DNA of 20,730 nt from Thiotrichales bacterium (lineage in GTDB: Bacteria; Pseudomonadota; Gammaproteobacteria; UWMA-0217). Within the stretch, counting starts at the first letter, position 1. The number at the start of each line of letters is the position of its first letter. The translations under genes were made by a program, and so were the position numbers. Positions 14,405 to 20,730 of this stretch are shown here, in pieces. Where the stretch lies: positions 1 through 20,730 of the forward strand of contig JANTGD010000012.1 in NCBI GenBank assembly GCA_024763135.1. Direction: 5' to 3'. The notes below the pieces were generated by a model. It worked only from the letters and a program-made list of their open reading frames with translations, ran no database searches and was not told the origin of the DNA.

Positions 14405-15913
14405 CTACTGAGACGATCCATGGTAACAAACGACGCGATCCCGCCCCTCCGCTTTGGCACGATACAAGGCGCAATCTGCCTCTTCGATCAATCCGGAATC
14501 CGGCAGTATCTGCAGATCACGTTGTCTCGCCTCGGTCACACCCAGGCTCGCCGTAATGCTCAACAAAACACCTGATTGGCAACGCATGGGCTCATGTTTA
14601 ATCAGGCCACGAATCCGCTGCGCAACGGTTTCGGCCTGCGCTAGGGTTGCATGGGGCAATACGATGAGAAACTCTTCGCCACCCAAGCGTCCCACCACAT
14701 CATAGGGCCGCACACCCAGCATCAAACGGCGTGCCGTTTCTACCAGCACATCATCGCCAACTGCATGGCCATGCGTGTCATTAACCCGTTTGAAACGGTC
14801 GAGGTCCAGCAGAATGATTGCTATCGAATCACCAGTTCGCTCAGCCAATGCCCGCTCACTGTTTAAGCGTTCAAGAATCGATCTGCGATTCGCCAAACCG
14901 GTTAAAGAATCCTGTGTCGCAAGCCGATACAGCTGCGCGCGAGACTGGTGCAGTTCCTCCAAGGTCCAGAGCCGATCCAGAGCAACGCCAATCTGCACGC
15001 CCAAGGCCTCGAACAACGCCAGACGTCGTTCATCCCACGCCGGTGCGGGATCTGTGTAAAGAAAAATGACGCCGATAACCTCACCTGCAGACTTCAGCGG
15101 AATAATGTAATGGCCATGGGCCGTCATATCCTTAAATTGGTGCTCATGACGTGGATCATCGAAACAATTGTTGCTCACGACGACCTCTCCGGATTGCGCT
15201 GCGCGACCACACAAGCACGCACCAAGGGGTATCCAGGCTTCGCGCTCAAGGAATTCCCGCGTAAATTCACCGTATGTTTTGGCCAAACGCAACCCCTGCC
15301 GACCCGATCTTAATGGTCGTTGAAATCCTTGGGCGCCCTGATTCTCCACGGCGTCGAGCAAAAACAAGCCGGCCTTGCTCTGCACCTCCAGCTCGGCCAA
15401 TGAAATCAGTGCCAACAGCACCCCATCTAAAAGGGTTTCTGGATCTGTGGCCTGTTCGATCACTCGGTTGACCTTTGCCTGAATCGCTAACTCGTCGCGT
15501 TGACGCCGAAGCTCAGCCTCCCGTTTAACGAGTACAGTGATATCGCGCAACACACCCGCAAAGACCCGCTGCCCATCTACCCGGGATTCGGACACCGCAA
15601 GCGATACATGGATGAGGCTACCGTCGATTCTGCGAGCCTTAACCTGACGACCAATCCCAATAATGTGCCGTCTGCCGGTGCGCAGATAACGTTCGAGGTA
15701 ACCGTCATGCTCACTGGCATAGGGTTCCGGCATCAATACCTTGACATTTCGGCCGATCAGTGATTCAGGTGTGTAGCCCAATTGCTGTTCAACTGCGGAA
15801 TTGACATCCAAAATTCTCCCTGATTCATCCATCGTTATCACCGTATCGACCAACGAGTCCAGCACCGATTTCAAACGGTCGAGTTGTTGTTTTCCGGGAG
15901 ATTTATCGTTCAA
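14405..15913 (-). CDS. Diguanylate cyclase with FixL-like PAS, GAF and GGDEF domains
   Basis: A 502-residue soluble protein that should make c-di-GMP. PAS domain (about 10-127): its segment from MPEPYASEHDGYLERY to HIIGIGR aligns without gaps with the haem PAS of Bradyrhizobium FixL. His69 falls on the proximal haem ligand His200, Arg75 on Arg206, His83 on His214, Ile84 on Ile215, Ile87 on Ile218 and Arg89 on Arg220. GAF domain (about 150-312) carries PLGACLCGRAAQSGE and several His/Cys. GGDEF domain (about 333-497) has DSLTGLANRR, the active GGEEF (411-415) and the inhibitory-site RPYD (402-405) five residues before it, so catalysis and product inhibition look intact. Start: TTG at 15913 has AGAGAGG 5 bases before it; an ATG at 16048 would add 45 Cys-rich residues unlike the family. 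Confidence 0.85.
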   Translation of the reverse strand: MNDKSPGKQQLDRLKSVLDSLVDTVITMDESGRILDVNSAVEQQLGYTPESLIGRNVKVLMPEPYASEHDGYLERYLRTGRRHIIGIGRQVKARRIDGSLIHVSLAVSESRVDGQRVFAGVLRDITVLVKREAELRRQRDELAIQAKVNRVIEQATDPETLLDGVLLALISLAELEVQSKAGLFLLDAVENQGAQGFQRPLRSGRQGLRLAKTYGEFTREFLEREAWIPLGACLCGRAAQSGEVVVSNNCFDDPRHEHQFKDMTAHGHYIIPLKSAGEVIGVIFLYTDPAPAWDERRLALFEALGVQIGVALDRLWTLEELHQSRAQLYRLATQDSLTGLANRRSILERLNSERALAERTGDSIAIILLDLDRFKRVNDTHGHAVGDDVLVETARRLMLGVRPYDVVGRLGGEEFLIVLPHATLAQAETVAQRIRGLIKHEPMRCQSGVLLSITASLGVTEARQRDLQILPDSGLIEEADCALYRAKAEGRDRVVCYHGSSQ

Positions 15914-16323
15914 TGCAGCCTCTCTGAAGCGGTTGTTCTGAATAAGGACAGTCCTTTCGATGCAACTTTTTGTTTGTCTACCAGGTGGGTGATTTTGGGA
16001 AATCGCAGTAAAACAGACACTGCAAAGCGCGCATAAATTGTGCGCCATTCAATGGCCAATTTCTAAAAAGCCTAATGTCTTGGTGAATTTTAGCTGCAAA
16101 AACTTTCTGGTTTACCTTGCTATGCAGGCTAGAAAATTTACGCTCGTTAGCACTCGCTACCGCAATCAAACGTGAGCCAGGTCACGGTTTAACGGAAATT
16201 GATTTTCTACACTGATAGCGACGCAAGATACCTGTCAGGGTCTGTGCCAAACCGCTTGTACTGAGCAGTCACTAAACCTTTGACCACTCACTGAAAAGTT
16301 ACACCTACGCATACAGATATCCA
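15914..16323. other. Shared regulatory region between the diguanylate cyclase and the Roadblock cluster
   Basis: 410 bases between divergent genes, if the TTG start at 15913 is right (276 if the ATG at 16048 is used). It contains a CRP/Vfr-like palindrome, listed separately. A possible promoter for the plus-strand cluster is TTGACC at 16280-16285 with a poor -10 near 16303; it would leave a very short leader, in keeping with the missing Shine-Dalgarno sequence of the first cluster gene. Confidence 0.5.
16168..16189. promoter_or_regulatory. CRP/Vfr-type site (GTGA-N6-TCAC)
   Basis: CGTGA-GCCAGG-TCACG is a perfect dyad with the exact GTGA-N6-TCAC spacing of the CRP/Vfr core, flanked by A and T bases on the correct sides (AAACGTGA ... 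TCACGGTT). It lies about 134 bases before the first cluster gene and about 255 bases before the TTG start of the divergent cyclase gene. A role for a CRP-family protein is inference from the pattern. Confidence 0.45.
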
Positions 16324-18135
16324 ATGACCCGCTACCGTTTGGCAGAAATTGGCCTCGACCACAACCAGCGCACCTTGCTAGTAGCGGTGCTGGAGCTGGC
16401 CTCTGGCTTGGAGATCTCCCAATGGCAGTGGAGCAATTGCATCGCTTCAGCTGATGCCCTGATCATTGCAATGGATTCCGAGCCGGGCCAGCGTTGCTGG
16501 GAACAGCTGTCTGCACGCAGCCAATCCCCTGCACCCGTCGTCCTCATGGGCCAATCAGTCGGCAACACACAGCCCGATCGCGTCACGGCGATACTCTCTC
16601 CGCCCTATCACTATCCTCAATTGCTCACCGCGCTAAAGCAGTTGGAGAAAAACCTGCGTGAGCGCGCGAGAACAGAGCAACCTTTCATTTTTCCGACTAT
16701 TGATCAGGCAGGCGAGATGCGCGATGTGGTGCTGCCTACCGTCATCGACTCAACGCTGGAAATCGCAACAACTCCGCCCGATACGCCGCTGGAAACGCGC
16801 TCGGCCCATCCGCCTGTTGCAATAACGCCTCCCAAACTTGACCCCTTACCCATCGCATCCACAAATGGCGCCGGGCTAGTCTCGCCCCAAGAAGTATTGA
16901 TGAAACCCTCGAGTACCCAGAGCACGTGTCCGGCGGTGCTCGTCACAGATACGCAGGCAGCAGCCCCACCGAGCAAACAGAAAGACAGGCTTCCCCTGCT
17001 CACCAGTCCACCCCCGGCAGACATGACTCAGGAAACCACTCTGTCTCAGCCCCCCAAACCTGCACCCAGCTCCAAGGCTCCCAGCAAGGGACGAGTGATA
17101 CCGTTTCCTCCCGCGACGAACTCAGCTCGCAACAATCAAGCACCTGAAGAGGTAACGCCGACCTCTGAACAGAATGATCAAGCACCTGAAGAGGCAACGC
17201 CGACCTCTGAACAGAATGATCGCGCAGCTGAAGAGGCTGTACCGACCTCTGAACAGGCAGCTCAGGGCACCACAGCACAAGACGCAGATGCAATCAGTAG
17301 CTCGTCCCTTACCGATACAAACCACTCGACGCCACCTCTACCGGGCACCCTGCAAAGTGGTGTAGAACCTCCGCAGGCGTCCCGGACAGCGAGCAGATCG
17401 AAGATCACTACACCACCAGCGGCATCTTCTACACGACCACCCCACACCGATATGGCCGCATTACTGCGACCTGCGCGCATGTATTACCCTGCAACTCGAC
17501 TGCTTGGATTGATACGCTCGATTCTCGCAGAGGGTGACAGCAAAGCAATCGACACCGAAGGTCATCCCCCGTTACAGATTTTTCCCATTAGCAAGACCTT
17601 CATCTTTCCGGCCTCTCTTGAAGCCCATGCGGACTTGTTTCGCATCCCGGCCTATGAATTTTCGCTCACCGCGATCCATAAATCCGCATCGGGCGATGAT
17701 CCCCTGACGCGTCCCCAGCCAATCGAAATTCTGCTCTACACTGCAGCTTTATTGGGTTCCGATGGTAAATACTGTCGCTACGCACCGATTACTCACACGC
17801 TGCGACTGAAACAGCCACCTGATTTCACGCGTCTCCCCCACACCTCAGCGCATCAACGACTCGCACAATTCATGCTAAACAACAATGCAGACCTTCCAAC
17901 CATTGCGGCGGCGACGCAGATTCCGATTGAGACGGTGATCAGCTTTCATAATGCCTGTTGTGAATTGCATTTGATTGAGCATCTTGATGAGCAGGGGCAA
18001 CCGGAAGTGGAGCGTAGCTGCCCCTATTATCGACAGGACCATCCGCTGCCACCACAGCGCTCGCTGTTTGCCAAACTCCGGCGCACCTTGCGACGCAAAC
18101 CCCCGCACGATCCCGATGATGCATCGAAATCGTAG
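16324..18135 (+). CDS. Degenerate receiver - long linker - winged-helix-like protein (function unknown)
   Basis: A 603-residue protein I cannot assign to a named family. Residues 1-110 look like a response-regulator receiver fold: ADALIIAMDSEPG places Asp51 near the phospho-acceptor site and VVLMG resembles the fourth strand. The conserved Lys-Pro is replaced by LSPPY (91-95), so normal phosphorylation is doubtful. Residues about 118-380 are a Pro/Thr/Ser/Ala-rich, probably disordered linker with three 14-residue repeats. The C-terminal part (about 382-580) is folded; LPHTSAHQRLAQFMLNNNAD followed by LPTIAAATQIPIETVISFHN and ACCELHLIEHL looks like a winged helix. The tail is basic. It heads a co-directional cluster with two Roadblock proteins, suggesting a scaffold or regulatory role. 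No Shine-Dalgarno sequence precedes the ATG. Confidence 0.75.
   Translation: MTRYRLAEIGLDHNQRTLLVAVLELASGLEISQWQWSNCIASADALIIAMDSEPGQRCWEQLSARSQSPAPVVLMGQSVGNTQPDRVTAILSPPYHYPQLLTALKQLEKNLRERARTEQPFIFPTIDQAGEMRDVVLPTVIDSTLEIATTPPDTPLETRSAHPPVAITPPKLDPLPIASTNGAGLVSPQEVLMKPSSTQSTCPAVLVTDTQAAAPPSKQKDRLPLLTSPPPADMTQETTLSQPPKPAPSSKAPSKGRVIPFPPATNSARNNQAPEEVTPTSEQNDQAPEEATPTSEQNDRAAEEAVPTSEQAAQGTTAQDADAISSSSLTDTNHSTPPLPGTLQSGVEPPQASRTASRSKITTPPAASSTRPPHTDMAALLRPARMYYPATRLLGLIRSILAEGDSKAIDTEGHPPLQIFPISKTFIFPASLEAHADLFRIPAYEFSLTAIHKSASGDDPLTRPQPIEILLYTAALLGSDGKYCRYAPITHTLRLKQPPDFTRLPHTSAHQRLAQFMLNNNADLPTIAAATQIPIETVISFHNACCELHLIEHLDEQGQPEVERSCPYYRQDHPLPPQRSLFAKLRRTLRRKPPHDPDDASKS
17131..17256 (+). 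repeat. Three 42-bp tandem repeats in the linker of the 603-residue protein
   Basis: Units at 17131-17172, 17173-17214 and 17215-17256 encode NNQAPEEVTPTSEQ, NDQAPEEATPTSEQ and NDRAAEEAVPTSEQ. The first two are almost identical in DNA and the third has diverged, so the latest duplication is recent. The units keep the frame and add an acidic Pro/Thr/Ser segment to the disordered linker. Copy number is likely to vary between strains. Confidence 0.9.
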
Positions 18136-18205
18136 CGATAACGCGAGCGTCGCCTTGTGAGCTTCTTGCTCTGAGCGCGCGGCCTGCGTCTCTATCGCCT
18201 AGCTG

Positions 18206-18235
18206 TAAAATAGCGGCCCTGAATTTTTATAAAAA
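18206..18235 (+). promoter_or_regulatory. Possible internal promoter before the Roadblock gene
   Basis: The 125-base gap between the 603-residue protein gene and the Roadblock gene contains TAAAAT (18206-18211) and the AT palindrome TTTTTATAAAAA (18224-18235), both possible -10 elements, without a good -35. The gap is the largest in the cluster and is followed by a very strong Shine-Dalgarno sequence, GAGGTGATC at 18251-18259, so separate, stronger expression of the next genes is plausible. Confidence 0.3.
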
Positions 18236-18260
18236 GCGATTCAATTGATCGAGGTGATCT

Positions 18261-18629
18261 ATGAGCAAAAGTGAAGAACTAAAAAAAATCCATACGGAGT
18301 TGCGTGAAAATGTCCCTGATATTTCTGGTGTAATGATCGCCAGTTACGAGGGACTGTCCATCGCCACCGACTTCCCGGAAGACGAGGCCATTCGTATCGC
18401 CGCCGTAAGTGCTGCGGCATCCGGCTTGGGTAATCGAATCTCCGGCAATGCCGCGCTGGGTGAGCCCGAAGAGGTCATGGTCAAAGGGAAGGATGGCCTC
18501 ATGCTCATTTATCTGGCGGGCGAAAAAGGTGTTCTGGCCGTGCGTGCCAGTGCGCGTGGAAATCTTGGCCTGGTGCGCCTCGAAGCCAGCGAAGCGGCCA
18601 AGGAAGTTACCCGTATTCTCAATATGTAG
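18261..18629 (+). CDS. Roadblock/LC7 domain protein
   Basis: A 122-residue single-domain protein. The order helix-strand-strand-helix-strand is clear: ELKKIHTELRENVPDISGVM, then IASYEGLSIATDFP, a long helix IRIAAVSAAASGLGNRIS, and EEVMVKGKDGLMLIYLAGEK followed by GVLAVRASARGNLGLVRLEA. Bacterial Roadblock proteins such as MglB form dimers that bind and regulate small Ras-like GTPases, often controlling polarity and motility. No GTPase is in the window. A near-perfect Shine-Dalgarno sequence (GAGGTGATC) precedes the ATG, stronger than for its neighbours, suggesting high expression. The protoglobin gene starts 18 bases after its stop. Confidence 0.88.
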   Translation: MSKSEELKKIHTELRENVPDISGVMIASYEGLSIATDFPEDEAIRIAAVSAAASGLGNRISGNAALGEPEEVMVKGKDGLMLIYLAGEKGVLAVRASARGNLGLVRLEASEAAKEVTRILNM

Positions 18630-18647
18630 CCATAAGCGAGCTAACCC

Positions 18648-19217
18648 ATGAAGGCAGAACTGACCGAAAACATTCTCAATCAAATTCCCGACAGCGTGCG
18701 TTTCAATCAGGACGATGCCGCAGCGCTGGTGGCACATCAGTCTTTCTTACTCAGCCTGGAAGATGAGCTGGTGAAGGGCTTCTACGATCACCTGTATGCG
18801 CACGAGACGACTCGCAAGATTTTTACGGACGACGAACGTGAAGCCCGGGAAAAAACGTTGCGTGACTGGTATCAACGCACCCTCTCGGGTCCCTTTGACA
18901 CGCACTACTGGGAATGGCAAACACTGGTAGGCCTCGTTCATATTAAACGGAATGTCAACAATGCCATGGTCGCAGGGATGTGGGGATGGCTCCAGACATT
19001 TCTCGGGCAGCATGTCTTGGAAAAACTACCCAGCGAAGAAGCATTGAAGGTGATTAAAGCCGTGCACGCCCTGCAAGCAGTCGTGATGGCGCTGATCAGC
19101 GAGAGCTACCAGCGGAATATGTTCACTGCCGTAGACAAAGCCGCGGGGCTCAATGAAGCATTATTGTATCGTTTGGTCAGCATAGAGATCGATGAAATGC
19201 TGGCACAGGCACGCTGA
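18648..19217 (+). CDS. Protoglobin-family haem protein (single domain)
   Basis: A 189-residue protein, the length of a stand-alone protoglobin, with no output domain attached. Globin-sensor features are visible: LVKGFYDHLYAHETTRKIFT for the early helices, then LRDWYQRTLSGPFDTHYWEW and LVGLVHIKRNVNNAMVAGMW. His98 (LVHIK) falls at the proximal haem-ligand position (F8). The pattern after it (IKRNVNNAMVAGMWGWL) is of the protoglobin type rather than the HIRIGL type of common globin-coupled sensors. It probably binds O2, CO or NO; with no fused signalling domain, it would need a partner, and the neighbouring Roadblock proteins are the obvious candidates. The next gene starts 2 bases after its stop. 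Confidence 0.85.
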   Translation: MKAELTENILNQIPDSVRFNQDDAAALVAHQSFLLSLEDELVKGFYDHLYAHETTRKIFTDDEREAREKTLRDWYQRTLSGPFDTHYWEWQTLVGLVHIKRNVNNAMVAGMWGWLQTFLGQHVLEKLPSEEALKVIKAVHALQAVVMALISESYQRNMFTAVDKAAGLNEALLYRLVSIEIDEMLAQAR

Positions 19218-19219
19218 GG

Positions 19220-19984
19220 ATGACAGCGCAAGCCATTGATACTTGGGTCGTCTGCACAGGAGAGCCACCCGCAATTTCGCCGCTACCTGCCTCCGACCCC
19301 GCACTAAAACCACGGGATCATGCGCTGCGGTCCGTGCCCTCGACACAGTCTGAGCAACACGCCCAGCTGCATTTCCTTGCCCAACGCATTTTGCGGAATC
19401 CCCGCGACATGCTCGCACACACGCAACGGATTTTCCTCACTGCAGCCATCGAAAATCATCACCACTGCTTTGCCGCACTGGTGGATTTATACATCGCTGC
19501 CGGCAGTCAGGCCACGGCGCTGCGCAAAACGTTGCTGGCCCAACATCGTCATTGCCTGAGCGACCGTGAGGCCGCCTACCTCTACCGACATCTTGCAACA
19601 GGCTTGTCGCCCGACGCGTTGTCCGGCCTCGACGGCGCGCTACTGGTAACACCCAAAGCGCAAATCAAGGCATTCGTGGCCCTCGAAGACGGCCCGGCAG
19701 AGACGTCAGCCAGCACAATACCGAATCGTCTCCGAACAGTGGCAACGCTCCTGGAAAATGGTCAAATCGATGCCGCCCGCTGCTTGCTGGAACAACGACT
19801 CGAGCAAGACCCCGGGGATAGTCTCACCACATTGGAATTGCTCTCATTGTATCGTGATCAGCAGCTTTGCAGCGCTTTCAGAGCAACTTATGCGCGTCTC
19901 TTAGGACGCCGTCTCGCACTTCCGGAACTCTGGGAAAAAGTCGATCACGAGCTGCGTGAGCATGGACAGACAACCTCGGATTGA
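19220..19984 (+). CDS. Helical, TPR-like protein of unknown function
   Basis: A 254-residue protein without a signal peptide or membrane helix. Residues 1-45 are Pro/Ala-rich and probably flexible. Residues about 46-130 are helical (HAQLHFLAQRILRNPRDMLA and FAALVDLYIAAGSQATALRK). The C-terminal part (about 168-245) looks like TPR-type hairpins: VATLLENGQIDAARCLLEQR, LEQDPGDSLTTLELLSLYRD, then FRATYARLLGRRLALPELWE, which is reminiscent of the C-terminal helical region of FimV-like proteins. This suggests a protein-protein adaptor. It is coupled to the protoglobin gene (2-base gap, GAGG before the ATG) and the next gene starts 6 bases after its stop, so it belongs to the same operon. Confidence 0.78.
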   Translation: MTAQAIDTWVVCTGEPPAISPLPASDPALKPRDHALRSVPSTQSEQHAQLHFLAQRILRNPRDMLAHTQRIFLTAAIENHHHCFAALVDLYIAAGSQATALRKTLLAQHRHCLSDREAAYLYRHLATGLSPDALSGLDGALLVTPKAQIKAFVALEDGPAETSASTIPNRLRTVATLLENGQIDAARCLLEQRLEQDPGDSLTTLELLSLYRDQQLCSAFRATYARLLGRRLALPELWEKVDHELREHGQTTSD

Positions 19985-19990
19985 AGCTGC

Positions 19991-20638
19991 ATGTCGAATT
20001 ATCGCCTGATCGACAGTTACCACTTACTGCCAAGCCCCGCTGGGGCTTTCTACGCCGTCACCGAAGCCGAAAATACACCACTGAAAAAACTCTTACTGGG
20101 GTTACTCCAGGCGACAACGAGTCAACGTGTGGATCTGCCAACACTTATGAGGCTTCTAGAGACAGAAGATGAACAACAAGCCCTTGCCTGGCTCTATCAA
20201 GCCCAAACCCTACAGTGGCTACAAGGTTTCGAAGCACCCCAGCAGCTCGCTGAGCGCGGCTTAGGCGGACAACTACAAGACCTTCTGGGCACGCTCAGCA
20301 GCCTGCACAAAGCGCTGCTGGTAGATTGGAATGGCTTTCCGATGGTGCGCAGCGGCCTTGATGACGTCTCTACGGAAAGTCTCGCAGCGCTGGCTGCTGA
20401 CTTGGCCAATGTGCAAAAGCGCCATCGCCGCCGTCTACAAAAGCAGCTAGGCTTGGCTGGCCAAGGTTGGGCTGCAGTGGATGCTTATGGGTCGAGCAGA
20501 GTCGGGGTCTGGCCACTGCGGTTTGGCAACCGAGAATTTCTCCTCGCTATCGTCGGCGAGCCACGCCTCAATCAGCAGGACTTTACGACACTCGTTTGGA
20601 CTTTGGCGCATCGTTATGGGACGGATGAAAGCACCTAA
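19991..20638 (+). CDS. Winged-helix-like plus Roadblock-like fusion protein
   Basis: A 215-residue protein I cannot assign to a named family. Residues about 1-85 (LPSPAGAFYAVTEAENTPLK to ALAWLYQAQTLQWLQGFEAP) look like a small helical, possibly winged-helix module. Residues about 98-212 match the Roadblock/LC7 pattern: LSSLHKALLVDWNGFPMVRS, STESLAALAADLANVQKRHR, GQGWAAVDAYGSSRVGVWPL and REFLLAIVGEPRLNQQDFTT. It is therefore a second Roadblock-type protein in the cluster and could pair with the stand-alone one to make a heterodimer. The stop codon directly abuts a palindromic repeat, so the operon may end here, or continue beyond the window with a GTPase or other partner. Confidence 0.75.
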   Translation: MSNYRLIDSYHLLPSPAGAFYAVTEAENTPLKKLLLGLLQATTSQRVDLPTLMRLLETEDEQQALAWLYQAQTLQWLQGFEAPQQLAERGLGGQLQDLLGTLSSLHKALLVDWNGFPMVRSGLDDVSTESLAALAADLANVQKRHRRRLQKQLGLAGQGWAAVDAYGSSRVGVWPLRFGNREFLLAIVGEPRLNQQDFTTLVWTLAHRYGTDEST

Positions 20639-20730
20639 CAGGTTGTTGAAAAACTCTCAGCTGGCACGATCCAGCGTTAATTGTGGCTCAAAATGCTCAT
20701 TGACTGCGTGTAAACTGCGCTTTTTCTCCA
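20639..20730. repeat. Partial palindromic repeat element at the window end
   Basis: It starts CAGGTTGTTGAAAAACTC, directly after the stop codon of the preceding gene. Inside are a GCTGG/CCAGC stem (20660-20675) and the beginning of a longer imperfect stem, TGGCTCAAAATGC (from 20684) against GCGCTTTTTCTCCA (20717-20730). The window stops in the second arm, so the matching GAGTTTTTCAACAACCTG end is expected just beyond. The TGTTGAAAAA-type end recalls dispersed hairpin repeats and insertion sequence ends in many proteobacteria; this is from memory. Confidence 0.55.

Noticed and set aside
1..20730. CRISPR array, tRNA, rRNA, intact insertion sequence or phage genes
   Set aside because: No regularly spaced direct repeats, no cloverleaf or rRNA-like sequence, and no transposase, integrase or structural phage protein was found.

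Overview
The window looks like part of a gammaproteobacterial chromosome. It carries the start of an sdhCD operon, a glyoxalase I of the Escherichia coli type, an Ppx-type exopolyphosphatase, a DctPQM TRAP transporter and a PAS-GAF-GGDEF protein. Several intergenic regions hold small palindromic or transposon-like repeats. The species cannot be named from the sequence alone. There are no rRNA or tRNA genes, no CRISPR array and no intact transposase.

Layout. 1-1853, minus strand: sdhD (cut by the window edge), sdhC and zapE; zapE carries an unusual in-frame insertion just before its Walker A motif. 2210-3097: a LysR-type regulator with a perfect inverted repeat over its start region. 3559-6677: a lipoprotein of the DUF1800 family and a Tat-exported DUF1501 protein, a two-gene operon. 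6678-7496: about 800 bp without genes, holding a 165-bp multi-hairpin element and a 156-bp MITE. 7497-8111, minus: a TetR regulator. 8540-10042: ppx. 10081-10232: a second, inverted copy of the MITE. 10445-10840, minus: gloA. 11130-14366: dctP, dctQ and dctM. 14405-15913, minus: a diguanylate cyclase with a FixL-like PAS domain. 16324-20638: a five-gene cluster of mostly unfamiliar proteins. 20639-20730: half of another palindromic repeat, cut by the window end.

The most interesting part is 14405-20638. A diguanylate cyclase lies divergent to a co-directional cluster. Its PAS domain keeps the residues that bind haem and O2 in FixL. The cluster encodes, in order, a degenerate receiver plus long repeat-bearing linker plus winged-helix-like protein, a stand-alone Roadblock/LC7 protein, a protoglobin with the proximal histidine, a TPR-like helical protein, and a winged-helix-like plus Roadblock fusion. 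A GTGA-N6-TCAC palindrome (CRP/Vfr-type core) lies in the shared intergenic region. I infer a gas- or redox-responsive system that couples haem sensing to a Roadblock scaffold, which normally partners a small Ras-like GTPase, and to c-di-GMP. No GTPase is visible inside the window. This is a hypothesis from domain recognition by eye and gene order, not an established pathway.
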